Shown piece by piece: positions 37,547 through 50,776 of a DNA stretch of 64,000 nt (within the stretch, counting starts at the first letter, position 1; each line of letters starts with the position of its first letter). The stretch comes from Phoma sp. XZ068 (taxonomy: Eukaryota; Ascomycota; Dothideomycetes; Pleosporales; Didymellaceae), in the NCBI GenBank assembly GCA_004835665.1, contig RBKR01000023.1:988842-1052841 (forward strand). The letters are read 5' to 3'. Position numbers and translations under genes: made by a program. The notes beneath the pieces were generated by a model that was given only the letters and a program-made list of their open reading frames with translations, had not been told where the DNA came from and did not search any database.

Positions 37547-38422
37547 GATGTGATAGCGCAATGCGGAGTATTGCGAGAAAGGAGGTTCAATCGGGAAATG
37601 CCGATACCGTACAGAGGCACTTATATGAGAAAAGCGAGGATAAGCTGGTACAAAATAGAGCCCTTGAATCAGAATAATGTTAAATCAATCGTAGCCAAAT
37701 TGCAGAATATTGCAACGTGACACTTTAATCGCCCGCGTGCACGGCCTTGAATGGATAACGATGTATTGGCACTAAGGTACACAGGCGGGGTATTTTACCT
37801 AGTTTCCACGCAGGGTAAAATATAAACAAGAACGACTACTAAAAACACTATATAGCGATTACAGATTTATATAGGTTTTATTTTTTATAGTTTCTAGTAT
37901 TTTGTTATTATAGTATTTTATTACCATGTAGCTACTCTATTAATAAAAATTTAAATATAGAGTACAAAGTTAAGGTAATATAGGGATAATATATACATAT
38001 TTTTTTTTTAACTATTCTACCTTACTCTAGACTAGCCAACTACTAGATATTAGGGGTGCCTTAAGGCAGCACGATACTAGATGCGGGTGATAATCCGGGC
38101 CTAATTGCGCGTGCCCCATGGGATCGGAAGCAACCCCCGCATCTTGGCTACTGTGGCGTTGTCTGCCTTTCCTGGGCGTGACTATGTAGCCTGCTGGCCC
38201 GATTGATTCCAAGACATTTCGGGATAGAGGCGGCCGAGGATATTGATGTATATATCCCCAATCCTTACACCCCTTATCTGTTTCACAAGCTCTCGTTTCC
38301 TGCTTTCATCCCGAGGTCCTTACCATTTGTAGACCCGCGTCGCTAAGTTCTATCGTGTTGCTTCAGTTCTCTGGTGAAATCCATCGGCCGGCAGAGCTTC
38401 CCCTCACTTGGCTATTGTCACG
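37547..38422. promoter_or_regulatory. Divergent promoter region with an AT-rich island
   Basis: Separates the GH115 gene (minus) from the sugar transporter (plus). Bases 37790-38030 are strongly AT-rich with TATAG/CTATAT words and a T run, like a short RIP-mutated insertion within the shared promoter. The proximal 200 bases before each start look ordinary. Confidence 0.5.
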
Positions 38423-40273
38423 ATGGCCACGGTGCAGGATCCCTCTAAGATGGAGTCGGCGGCACGGCCAGGCTCTGTTAATACCGACATCCATTCAACG
38501 CAGCAGCAGCTCGTCGAGGCCGCCGCCTTCCACTCTGAAGAAGAGACCAAGCTGCCGCGCCTGGAGCTCTTCAAACGCTATCGGCCCGCCGCTATCTATT
38601 CTGGGCTTTTATCCATGGCTTTGATCATGGAAGGCATGGATGTCGGTCTCATCAACAACTTCTTCGCTCATCCCGCCTATCGCCGAAGGTTCGGCAACGA
38701 TTATAATGTGAAGGGAGAACTGGTTGTGTCGACTCGATGGCAAACGATCATCGGCGCTGGAAATAACGTTGGTTCAATCATTGGTCTCCTGCTCAACGGC
38801 TGGCTCCAGTCCCGCTACGGGTCTCGCAGGGTGTACTTGGTAAGTCCTTTCGCGACAACACAGTATACAACAGAGTATAAAAGCTTGCTAATGACATCCT
38901 TCTTTAGGGCGCAATGGTCCTCATGGCAGCCACCATCTTCGTTCTTTTCTTCGCGCAGAATGTTGAAATGCTGCTCGCCGGTAACATCTTGTGCGGTATC
39001 CCGTGGGGTATTTTCCAGACCCTCACCACCGCCTACGCAGCCGAAATCGCCCCCACCGCCATGCGTGGCTACCTGACCGCCTGGGTGTCCATGTGTTGGG
39101 GTGCGGGCTCTTTCCTGGCAGCAGGTGTTCTGAAAGGCACCATCAACATCTCAGGCAACGCCGGCTGGCGGATTCCATACGGTCTCCAGTGGATGTGGAT
39201 TCCCCCTTTGTTCGTTGTGGCCTGGTTTGCTCCCGAGTCGCCTTGGTATCTTATCCGCCGTGGCAAGATTGAAGAGACTGAAAAGAGTCTGCGTCGTTTG
39301 GCCCGCCCAGGACACTACACTGAGCAGTCGATGCGTGAGACTCTTGCCCTTATGAAGCACACCAATGAGATGGAAAAGATAGAAGCCAAGCACGCTAGCT
39401 ATGCTGACTGCTTCCGCGGCGAGAACAAGCGCCGCACAATGATCGTCTCCATGGCTTGGATCATTCAGATCTTCAACGGCCAGTCCATCACCAACTACGC
39501 TGCACAAATGCTCCGTGCGATCGGGATGAGTGCCAATGATGCTTTCAGCTACACCATGGGTATCCAGTCAGTCAACATCTTTGCCACTGCGATTGCTATT
39601 GCGCTCATGGGCAGGGTTGGCCGCCGCACTTTCTACCTTTACGGATCGGCGTCTATCGGCCTCTGCATGCTCGTAGTTGGCATCATGGGGTTTTCCGTCA
39701 AAAAGGCCACGGAAGTTGCCATTCCTGTCGCCGTTTTCCTGATCTTTGTCCAGATCGCTTTCAAAATATCTCTGGGCCCTACCACCTATGTCATCGTGGG
39801 TGAGATGGCCTCGTCTCGCGTTCGTGCCCAGACTATTGTTATCGGTCGTTCACTCTACGTTTGCGGCCAGATCGTCGTCCAGCAACTTAACCCTCGTATG
39901 CTTAACAATGACCCCACAGCGTGGAATTGGGGCGCGAAGACGGGCATGTTCTACTTTGCCTTCTGTCTACTCTGGGTTATTTGGATCTTCTTCTTCCTTC
40001 CCGAGACCAAGGATCGAACATTTGCCGAGATCGATTATCTCTTCAAGAAGAAGACGGGTGCACGCAAGTTCCGCACCGCTCCTGTCGACTGTAAGTTCCA
40101 GTGCCCCTTCCTGACCGATTTAGGCCTCAGGTACAATACTGACCTTCTTAGTGTTCGAATTCACACCAGAAGAGAAGTTCCCGGAGGAGCTTGGTGAAAA
40201 GAATACAGTGCAGACAATCGACGAGGTCCCTGGCAGAACCGTGAAAGGAATTGTGCAACTTGCGCATGTGTAG
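38423..40273 (+). CDS. MFS sugar transporter (maltose/hexose permease type)
   Basis: Exons 38423-38839, 38908-40090 and 40152-40273 (introns 68 and 61 nt) give 573 aa. The start is MATVQDPSK at 38423. Sugar-porter features are the 12-helix layout, SRYGSRRVYL between helices 2 and 3, GNILCGIPWGIFQTLTTAYA, PESPWYLIRRGKIEE after helix 6, the QIFNGQSITNYAAQML stretch at helix 7, GRVGRRTFYLYG and the C-terminal LPETKDRTFAEIDYLF. The protein is closest in style to fungal maltose/alpha-glucoside permeases. It should import a sugar by proton symport at the plasma membrane. Its position divergent from GH115 suggests uptake of a hemicellulose-derived sugar or acid; that is inference. Confidence 0.9.
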
Positions 40274-40980
40274 TAGTCTTGTTATCCGGAAAATGCCTGC
40301 TTGTATACTTTGCGAAAGAAGCAATGCGGCCTCGATGAAGATTGTAGTTACTGTATCAATCGAGAAACTGTATATTCACCTGCTTGTGACATGATTGAAT
40401 TGCTGACTGGAATGATTCTGAGCGCAACCCAAGGGTTTGTGCACGTGCATCAGCATGAAAACAAGCAATTGATGTTCTGACGACTTATGCACCCACATAC
40501 CTTCTGGTCACCATATCGGGTAAGACTGACAAGCGCTTAATTTCGGTTGTGCTGTCGCTGCCATGGCACCCTCGTCCCCTGCCTGATGCGAGTCACGCCG
40601 CCAGGCACTACTGCTGACACAGTGCAGCCTACCCCGGGTCTTGGGCGACATCGTAACCCCAGCTCTGTTGGTTGGAAGCTGATGAAGCACGAAAACAACG
40701 ATTTCTACCCGCGGATGACCGGCGACGAGGAGTTCCCAGCGGTAACGTAGCGTCGAGAACCTTCAACACCATTTCAACATTCTCGGTGAGGTATTGGGAA
40801 CTTGGGTATTCAGATAGCAACACGACATGTGAACGGATCCCGTCATAACTCAAAGCTGGAGTTATGTGGAGATGCGGGGGAAATTTCCACCACTAAGCAA
40901 CTCTCGTTCCTGCAGGGACCAAACGTTCCGACTATACCGTGTCTGTGCACCCAATGCGCGCTTTTCCCTAGACAATAACA
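40274..40980. other. Intergenic next to the RIP island
   Basis: Ordinary composition up to about 40975, then an abrupt change to AT-only sequence. ORFs of 60-74 codons overlap on both strands at 40508-40853 and are not convincing. Confidence 0.45.
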
Positions 40981-41261
40981 CACTTGCTAACTAATATATT
41001 AACTTTATAATAATACTATATCTACTCTATATCTTTAATTAATAATAAAGCTTTATATATATATAAGTAAGTTATTATTCTAAGTAAGTTATTAGCTCTT
41101 TACTATTATTATACTCTTATAATTATATTATATTATATCTTAATAATATAATATATATAAAATATATACTAAAAATAATATTTAGCTTTCTATTACTAGT
41201 ATTAAGTCTAAGTAAGTATTATAATTCTAGATAAGAGAGTAGTATAGTAATAAGTATCTAC

Positions 41262-41405
41262 TATTAAGGTTATAAACTAAGTAAAGCTTATAAATACTTC
41301 TAGAGTTAGTTCTTTAGAATAAGTGCTAGTATAGAAGGGGGTTAGTATAGATACCTAGTAGAATACTATAATAACTATAGAGTTAATAATAAGTAGTATA
41401 GATAG
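41262..41405. repeat. Partial LTR copy adjoining the left LTR
   Basis: The first ~144 bases of the LTR (TATTAAGGTTATAAACTAAG onward) occur here and start again at 41406, giving a head-to-tail partial duplication. Confidence 0.8.
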
Positions 41406-41887
41406 TATTAAGGTTATAAACTAAGCAAAGCTTATAAATACTTCTAAGGTTAGTTCTCTAGGATAAGTACTAGTATAGGAGGGGTTAGTATAGATACCTA
41501 GTAAAACACTATAATAACTATAGGGTTAATAATAAGTAGTACAGATAGTTAATCTGTCTAGCTTAAGAGTTAGGTTAAGTTCTAATAATAAAGTTAATTA
41601 ATAAGGTTAAATATAATACTATAAGGGCAGTGTTCCTAATTGCTATATACTAAAGAGTATCTTATATTTCTTATAATATCTTATAAAGTCCTATAAGAGG
41701 CCCTATAGTTTCTATAAGTAGTTTATAGTTTTTATAGGATATATATATAGTATCTTATACTATCTTATACTCTTAGTCTAGGTTATTTCTATAGGACTGT
41801 AGGACGTTATATAGTCTTCTTAGCCCTACACTATTAATCTATAACTATAACTTTATTATACTATACTTCTTTCTTTAAGATTATAAT
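41406..41887. repeat. LTR, left copy
   Basis: Starts TATTAAGG and ends AAGATTATAATA, consistent with a TG...CA element after RIP. Matches the copies at 47672 and 51707 along its whole length. Confidence 0.85.
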
Positions 41888-42450
41888 ACTATTCTCCCTC
41901 TTTATTATTTATATCCTTATAAACTAATAAATAGTTTTCTAAAGTACCTAAGCCTAATATATAATAGGAACCTAAATTAATAATATTAGATATCTTGCTA
42001 TAGTTGCCTGTAAGTACTATATAAAGAAGAACTTACCTTATAAGATATCTTTATTATATAAGAAGTATAGAAATTATAAATATAATAGAATAAAGAAGTA
42101 TAAGCTTATAGATTTGCCTATTTCTAACTTCTCTAAAATTAATAATAAGATATTATATCTAGAGAAAATAAAAGATAAGGCTACTAAAGCTAAGAAGGCT
42201 ATAATAGCTGCCTTATAGGCTACTTATACTAAGTTAAACTAGGTATATAAATAAAAGAAATTCTTAAAGTATTATAAATAGTAATAGTTTAATATAAGTG
42301 CTTAGTTTATTAAGGATATAGAGCACCTAGAGCAATAAGAGCTATTACTTAATAATATTACTATACTTAAGAATAGGTTAATACCTAGCTTACTTATGCT
42401 AGACTAGGTAATATATCCTCTACTTCTAGACTCTAATACTACTAATACTA
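41888..42450 (+). pseudogene. RIP-mutated plus-strand Cys-cluster coiled-coil ORF relic
   Basis: In the plus direction, ignoring stops, the text keeps a Cys/Lys-rich start (near ACKYYIKKNLPYKIS) followed by Ala/Lys/Glu-rich helix-forming stretches such as KDKATKAKKAIIAAL and FIKDIEHLEQ. That layout resembles the small cysteine-cluster plus coiled-coil ORFs that often accompany fungal retroelements. The same relic recurs after the third LTR. Confidence 0.45.
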
Positions 42451-45400
42451 GTATAATAGCTAGTAGTAGTTTATAAGGTTTATTAATAGTTCCTATATAT
42501 TTTCTAAGTTAAGATATTCTAACTACTTAATTAGGTACTTATTCTTATATCCTTTCTTTTAATATTATATTATTTTTTTAACTTCCTACTTAGTTTCTTC
42601 TTTAATCTAGTAGTAGAAGTCTTTTTAGATTAGTATATTAGAGTCTGCTAGTTTTAATAGTAATATATAAAATATAGGGTGTATTCTAGCATTCTATAGT
42701 AGCTTAGGTTAATAGTTTATAAGGCTAATTTACCTAGAGATAAAAAATAGTCTAACCTTAATATAATCTAGTTTTTTTATTAGTCTTTATATTTATAAGT
42801 TTTTTATAAGGAGATAGACTTTATCCCTCTCTTTTAGCTAAGGTACTATTTTTCTTTTCTAATTAATATAAGAGATTGCTTATTATTAAGCCTTATTAAT
42901 ATTTTTAAGTAATTTCTAGTATACTTTCTTTAGTCTTTATACTAAGGTTATTACTAAATCTATTTAGATATTACTATTAAGAGATCTTATAAAGAGATTT
43001 AGATATCTTTTATAATTTATAAAGAATAGTATTATGCCTATTACTTCTAATAATTTATTATTATATATAATCTATACTATAGGTAATAGCAAGACCTAGT
43101 TATCTTACTTTTAGTTACTATATATCCTTAAATATATTTCTATAGTCTAATTTGTTCTTTCTATTTATCTATCTGTTTATAGATAATATATAGTTAATAG
43201 CTTTTTCTTAGTACTAATAGCTGCTATAAGTATAGTCTAATAGTTTAATATAAAGAGCTTATCTCTATTACTAATAATTAATTCTAGTATACTATAGTAA
43301 TAGATAATTCTATCTAGGAATACTTATATAAGCTACTCTATAGTATAACTATATTAAAATAGTATTATTTCTACTACTTTAGTAAACCTATCTACTATAA
43401 TAAAGATTAAGTTATAGGTATATTCTATAATAGGGTCCTTAGAGATTAGTAGTTATATAATAAAATTTATTATAATATTTATCTATAGTACTGTTAGTAG
43501 CTCTATTACTTATATCTCTTTATACTTTATATATATACTATATTTATTCTATTAGTAATTAATATAGTTCTTAATAAACTTAGTAACCTTATCCTTTATA
43601 TAGCTAAACTTATAGTATTATCTAATAAGTTCTATTATTTATATTATACTAGAGTGTTTATAAAGCAGGTTATTATAATAATAGCTTATAATTTTATTTT
43701 CTAATTCCTCTAGTACCTTTATAGGTATATACTGTTCCTACTAAACTTATATTATATTATTAAGCTGCTAAGATAGTTCTAATAACCTATCTTTATTAAT
43801 TTTAAGTATAGTAAACTAGTTAATAGTTTTTTTTCTAGCTAGATTATATTGTCTACTAAGTATATTAGCTCTGCTATTATCTTTTTCTAGTATATATAGT
43901 ATCTTAAACTTATTCTATCCTAATAGCTTAGACTAGTATACTTATTATTAGTTAAGTGTCTTAGTAGTAGTAAAGTATACTAAGTTCTTATAATCTATAT
44001 AGATAGTAAGTTCTAAATAACTTTCTATATAGATTCTCTAATATTCTAGAGCTAATATAATAGCTAGTAATTCTTTATTATATATATTATATTATTCTTC
44101 TAGTCCTAAGAACTTTCTAGAGTAGTAGGTAATTAAGTACTACTATCTATCTTATTCTTATATAGTATAAGCTCTTAATACTAAATCTAAGGCATCTATC
44201 TTAATTTAAAGTAGTTTTCTATTCTTAAATATAATTATTATAAGTAGCTTAATATAGGACTATTTAAGTAAGTAGAAAGTATTCTCTTATACTTATTTCT
44301 ACTTAAATAGTATATTCTTTTATATAAGCTTTATAAGTAGTAAGGCCTTAAGTAAATAGTCCTTAATAAAATATTAGTTAAAGTTAATAAATTCTAGAAA
44401 TTCCTAAATTCTCTTAAGAGAGGTAGGAGTTAGCTAATCTTTTATAACCTAAATCTTTATTTTACTTATCTTAACTCTATATCTCCCTATAATATAGCTA
44501 AGGAACTCTACTTTTTTCTTATACTATTTATATTTCTTAGGTTTAAGTTAAAGGTCTACCTTTCTTAGGTATTCTAACACTTCCCTAATATAGTAAATAT
44601 ATTCTTCTAGTATTACTAAATATACTAGAATAGTATTAAAATATACTACTACTATAATATCTAAGTATACTCTTAATATATTATTAATAAGGGCCTAGTA
44701 TATAGCTAGTATATTAGTAAGCCTAAATAGCATTACTATATACTTATAGTAACTATAGCGTGTTCTAAATATAGTCTTCTATTCTTTACCTTCCTTTATA
44801 TATATAAGATTATATACTCTATATAGATTAAGTATAGTAAAGTATTATACTCTAGATAACTAATTCTATAATTCCTTATTATTTAGTAATAGGTACTAAT
44901 TCTTAATTATAATGTTATTAAGTTTCTAGTAGTTAATATATATTTATAGTTTACTATCTTTCTTTAGTATAAAGAGGACTAGAAATTCTACTAGTAATTC
45001 TAATTCTTATATAAATTCTTTCTTAAGGTTCTTATTAATATATTTCTTAAGTGTGCTAAGTTCCTTTTTAGATATTCTATATATAGGCCTAAAAGGTAGT
45101 TTCTTTCCTTTCTAGAGCTTAATCTTATAATTCTAGAGTTTATACTATAGTAATACCTTTATAGTCTTCTTATTATAGAAGAGTTCTATATAACTCTTAT
45201 ATTTATCTAGGATATTAGAAGGTGTACTATTCTTCTTCTTAACTATTACTTTATAACTAGTAGAGTGTTCTATATCTATATAGTTAACTACTCTATCTTA
45301 GTATATCTTATATATTAAAGAGATATTATTAATCTCCTTCTTATCTACTAGTTATATTATAAACTGTATAGGCTGTAATATAGTAGTACTATATCTATAT

Positions 45401-47671
45401 TAGCTTAATAAAAGCTATTAATTCTTCTAATTAATATCTAGATTATACTTTCTTAACTATAGAAGTCCTAATATAATATTATAAGTAGCTATTCTAAAAG
45501 TATCTAGAGTTATTTCCTTATAGTATCTATAGATCTAGAGGGGTACTATAGTTACTTTATATATAATTTTAGATTTCTCTAGTATTAGTTCTCTATTAGC
45601 TACTCTAAGTAGGTAAGGTATTATCTTCTAAGTAGGGTATAGTCTAGCTAGCTATACTACTTGCAAAGAAATATAATTAGACTATACTCTAGAGTCTAAG
45701 AGTGCCTTTATTTATCTTCTATTTATTCTTATAGGTAATCTAATTAGTTAGTAATTACTTTTAATACTATTAATAGATTAATTTCTAGTACCTACTAGTA
45801 CTACCCTAAAAAAAGATTCTCTTATCTAAAGCTATTACTTTACTTTTTTTCTTTATAGGTCTTATAGTAGGGGTTAAAGCAGGTCTGCTAATACTAATTA
45901 AAGTATTACTTATTTACTACTAGTCCTTATTATCTATACTTAGACTTATTCTAGCTAGAAAAGTATTTATTATTATATTTATCTATTAGGTATAGTATAT
46001 AGTAGTCCTTCTTATAATCTTCCTATTATAGTTTATACAGATATCTCTTTAAAAACTATCTTAAATTAAGTTTCTCTAAATAGTATATCTAGTATCTATT
46101 ATAGTAGCATGCTGTCTATAATAGTACTCTATAGTATAGGTTTCTAGGGTCTAGGCTATAATTAGGTTCTAGGTAATTATAGTCCTAACTCTAGTGTACT
46201 TCTAGCTAATATTACTATTAGTATTCTTTATATAACTTATTATACTAGTTTTCTTTATTATCTACCTTAATAGAAAGAATAATTAGGTCTTAATATAGCT
46301 TAGTATAGGCCTTATTATTAGCTTGCTTAGCCTTATACTGCTTGCAGTCTTATTAATATATATTATATTATATCTTATATTATTCTCTAGTAGAATATAC
46401 TTAACTAAACTAATCCTTATTATAATCTTCTAGGTATTGTCTAGGTAGTTATAGCGTATTATTTTCTAATATCTAGGTTACCTAAGACTTATAGGTCTAT
46501 ATTTATAACCTTATAGGCGCTAGTTTATATATAGCTTCTAGCTTAATATTCTACTTATATCCTAACTCTAGGTTCTCTATAAGTTATCTAATTCTATTAG
46601 TAATAACTTCTTATTTATTACTAGTGTCTTTGCTGTCTAGTCTATTAACTAATATATTAATCTATTAAAATACTTTATTCTAGTAATAGTCTCTAGTAAA
46701 GTAGCCTAGCTTACTATAGTTATAATAAGTTCTATCTTTATTACTCTTGTTATTACTATATCCCTTCTTCTTATTCTATTATAGCTTTATATTTATTAGT
46801 CCCTTATTAATATTAGATAGGTCTATAGCCTTAGGTCTATAGTAGCTGCTATAAGTGTTACTATAGATATAGTATTCTATATTAGGTTAGTATTAAAGAC
46901 TATATTATCTATAGTAAAAGTTATTATTATACTATTAGTTATATAGAGCTATAAGTAAATAAGTAATATAAGTTATAGCTTATATATAGGGGTCCTCTCT
47001 TAGTTCTTATTATAGGTTATAGAGCTTAATATTAATACTAATAGACTTATTAATAAGCTTATTAAATATATTAGTTACTATAGTAGTCTATATAAGCTCT
47101 TCCTTAACCTTAGGTTTAAGGCCTTGTCTAAATATAGTTATTAGTATAGTATTATTCTAGCTAGTAAATATAGCTAGCTACTAAAGCTTAGCAGTATAGT
47201 TAGCAGCTAATATAGTCTATTAGATATACTAAATATTATAATAAGTAATAGTTAGTTTATTATATACTCTAAATACTTGTCTAATCTATTCCTTAAATAG
47301 GTTAAAATCTTCTATCTATAGGTTAATATTAGTTAATCTACCTTCTCTATAGTAATAGTAGATAAAGAGTTTAATCTAAGTAAAGGCATAATTCTTTATA
47401 AATATAGCTATAAGAGTAACTTATTTTTCTTTAGAGATATATTCTTCTTAGAATATAAAGAATAGATTAAACTTTATAAGCTAGTCTTTTAGCTTCTCTT
47501 AAGTACTATTAAAGGTCTTAGGTTTAGCTACTAGGTAGACTAAGCTAGAGTTAGGAGCCTAAGCCTCCTCTTCTATATTAAGGTTATTATTAGCTATATA
47601 GTATAATATATTAGAGTTACTAGGGGTAGTATAGGATTCTAAAGTAGTACTTATCTTAGAGGTATTTAAAA

Positions 47672-48154
47672 TATTAAGGTTATAAACTAAGTAAAGCTTA
47701 TAAATACTTCTAAAGTTAGTTTTCTAAAATAAGTGCTAGTATAGAAGTAGTTAGTATAGATACCTAGTAAAACACTATAATAACTATAAGGTTAATAATA
47801 AGTAGTATAGATAGTTAATCTGTCTAGCTTAAGAGTTAGGTTAAGTTCTAATAACAAAGTTAATTAATAAGGTTAAACACAATACTATAAGGGTAGTGTT
47901 TCTAATTACTATATACTAAAGAGTATTCTATATTTCTTACAATGTCCTATAAAGTCCTATAGAAGGCCCTATAGTTTCTATAAGTAGTTTATAGTTTCTA
48001 TAGGATATATATATAGTATCTTATACTGTCTTATACTCTTAGTATAGGTTGTTTCTATAGAACTATAGGATATTATATAGTCTTCTTAGCCCTATACTAT
48101 TAATTTATAACTATAACTTTATTATACTGTACTTTTTCCTCTAAGATTATAATA
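47672..48154. repeat. LTR, middle copy
   Basis: About 483 bp alignable with the left LTR. Because pol reads leftward, this would be the 5' LTR of the element. Confidence 0.85.
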
Positions 48155-48266
48155 GATAGTTAATCTATCTAGCTTAAAAGTTAGGTTAAGTTCTAATAAT
48201 AAAGTTAATTAATAAGGTTAAATATAATACTATAAGGGTAGTATTCCTAATTACTATATACTAAGG
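48155..48266. repeat. LTR internal fragment
   Basis: Repeats the LTR segment beginning GATAGTTAATCT directly after the middle LTR. It is followed at about 48298-48365 by short CTAATTATACTAATTA tandem repeats. Confidence 0.7.
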
Positions 48267-48639
48267 AGATATATATAGTGCTTAGTATTATAATAGCTAC
48301 TAATTATACTAATTATTAATTATACTAATTACTAATTATACTAATTATACTAAGACTAATTATAATATATAACTTTATATTATTACCCTAGTAGTAACTA
48401 ATAATACTTATTATTTATACTTACTTATAATACTGTCTTCTATATAGTTTAACTATACTATACTTAGCTTATAATTATTAACCTTTATTTAGTATTCTCT
48501 AGAATTATAATACTATTCTCTTTCTATCTTAGCTTAGTCTCTTAAGCTTAGTTTATATAATATAGGCCCCTCCTTATTTAATAGTATATCTTCTTAATAA
48601 TACCTAAATATCCTACTAAGTTAAGTTTAGCCTACTATT

Positions 48640-49130
48640 ACTATCTATATAAATTTATTAAGTCCTTTAGAGAGATTATAGTAAAAAAGTATTTAACCTA
48701 TAAAAAGTATAAGCAAGTATATAAAGTCTATATTTACTCTAGGAAATATAGTAAGTGTTTAAAGTATAGTTAGTATTATAATATTTATATAATATAGTTA
48801 AAGTTTAAATATCTAGAGACTAAGAAAGAAAAGCTATAGATATAGATAAAAGAAAGTTATAAAGTATAGAATAAAGTGCTTAAGGCCTCTAAAAAGCTGT
48901 TAAAAGAGTTATAGGTTGCTTATATATATAAAGAGTAGTTATACTAATAAATAAATCTACTAAATTATTATATAAAAGAAGTAATTATAGTAGAGAAGTA
49001 AAGTATTATTAAGTAAAAGCTAGAAGAAGAAATAATTCTCTTAGAGGGTCCTTTAGACAGGCTTAGCCTAGCCCTATTACCTAGTATATAGAGTATATTT
49101 AAAGAGTAGCTAATTAAGGCTTAGAAAGCT
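48640..49130 (+). pseudogene. RIP-mutated second coiled-coil ORF relic
   Basis: Plus-strand text keeps KKEKLQIQIKESY, KVLKASKKLLKELQVAYI and ILLEGPLDRLSLALLPS between stops: a Lys/Glu/Leu-rich helix region with a conserved-looking tail. It is similar in layout to the relic at 41888 but not a copy of it. Confidence 0.4.
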
Positions 49131-49165
49131 AATATAATACTTCTTAATTAGTCTTAAATTTCTTT

Positions 49166-50776
49166 AATAGCTACTAGTAGTTTATAAGGTTTATAGAAGG
49201 TTCTTATATATTTTCTAAGTTAGGGTATCCTAACTACTTAACTAGATATTTATCTTTATATTCTTTCCTTTAATATTATATTATTATTTTTAACTTTTTA
49301 CTTAGTTTCTTCTTTAACCTAGTAGTAGAAGTCTTTCTAGATTAGTATATTAAGATCTACTAGTTCTAATAGTAATATATAGAATATAGAGTATATTTTA
49401 GTATCCTATAGTAGTTTAAGTTAATAGTTTATAGAGCTAATTTACCTAGAAATAAAAAATAGTCTAACCTTAATATAATCTAGTTTTTTTATTAGTCTTT
49501 ATATTTATAAGTTTTTTATAAGGAGATAGACTTTATCCCCCTCTTTTAGCTAAGGTGCTATTTTTTATTTCTAATTAATATAAGAGATTACTTATTATTA
49601 AGCTTTATTAATATTTTTAAGTAATTTTTAGTATACTTCTTTTAGTCTTTATACTAAAGTTATTACTAAATCTATTTAGATATTACTATTAAGAGATCTT
49701 ATAAAGAAATTTAGATATCTTCTATAGTTTATAAAGAATAGTATTATACCTATTACTTCTAATAATTTATTATTATATATAATTTATACTATAGGTAATA
49801 GTAAGACCTAGTTATCTTGCTCTTAGTTACTATATATTCTTAAGTATATTTCTATAGTCTAATTTATTCTTTCTATTTATCTATCTATTTATAAATAATA
49901 TATAGTTAATAGCTTTTTCTTAGTACTAATAGCTGCTATAAGTATAGTTTAATAATTTAATATAAAGAGCTTATCTCTATTACTAATAATTAATTCTAGT
50001 ATACTATAGTAATAGATAATTCTATCTAGAAATACTTGTATAAGCTACTCTATAGTATAACTATATTAAAATAGTATTATTTCTACTACTTTAGTAAACC
50101 TATTTACTATAATAAAAATTAAGTTATAGGTATATTCTATAATAGGGTTCTTAGAGATTAGTAGTTATATAATAAAATCTATTATAATATTTATCTATAG
50201 TGCTGTTAGTACCTTTATTACTTATATTTCTCTATACTTTATATATATACTATACTTATTCTATTAGTAATTAATATAGTTCTTAATAAATTTAGTAACC
50301 TTATCCTTTATATAACTAAACTTATAGTATTATCTAATAAGTTTTATTATTTATATTATACTAGAGTGTCTATAAAGTAGGTTATTATAATAACAGCTTA
50401 TAATTTTATTTTCTAATTTCTCTAGTACCTTTATAGGTATATACTATTCCTACTAAACTTATATTATATTATTAAGCTACTAAGATAGTTCTAATAATAT
50501 ATCTTTATTAACTCTAAGTATAGTAAACTAATTAATAGTTTTTTCTCTAGCTAGATTATATTATCTACTAAGTATATTAGCTCTACTATTATCTTTTTCT
50601 AAAGTATATAGTATTTTAAACTTATACTATTCTAATAGCTTAGACTAGTATACTTATTATTAGTTAAGTGTTTTAGTAGTAGTAAAGTATACTAGGTTCT
50701 TATAATTAGTATAAATAGTAAGTTCTAAGTAACTTTCTATATAGATTCTCTAATATTCTAGAGCTAATATAATAGC
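49166..50776 (-). mobile_element. Second, partial copy of the integrase region
   Basis: Closely repeats 42446-44055 with scattered transition differences. It includes the integrase core, here with the Asp codon of VDRFTK changed to Asn (near 50104-50084). It ends in a TATTAAATATATAGC junction where the two copies part. Confidence 0.75.

Larger units (their letters stand above)
41406..48154 (-). mobile_element. Ty3/gypsy-type LTR retrotransposon, RIP-destroyed
   Basis: Two direct LTRs (41406-41887 and 47672-48154) bound about 5.8 kb. Remnants on the minus strand, right to left, are a gag CCHC zinc knuckle at 46727-46683 that now reads YYNYSKLGYFTRDYY, a reverse transcriptase active site at 44643-44632 that reads YFNT, an integrase zinc-binding region near 43690-43580, and the integrase core IVDRFTK at 43399-43379. 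Order gag, RT, integrase is that of Ty3/gypsy elements. In the knuckle every Cys and His is now Tyr, and in the RT site one catalytic Asp is Asn; both are C-to-T or G-to-A changes expected of RIP. The element cannot encode protein. Confidence 0.85.

Noticed and set aside
40508..40853. Short ORFs beside the RIP island as a gene remnant
   Set aside because: Both strands open over the same short stretch; no motif.
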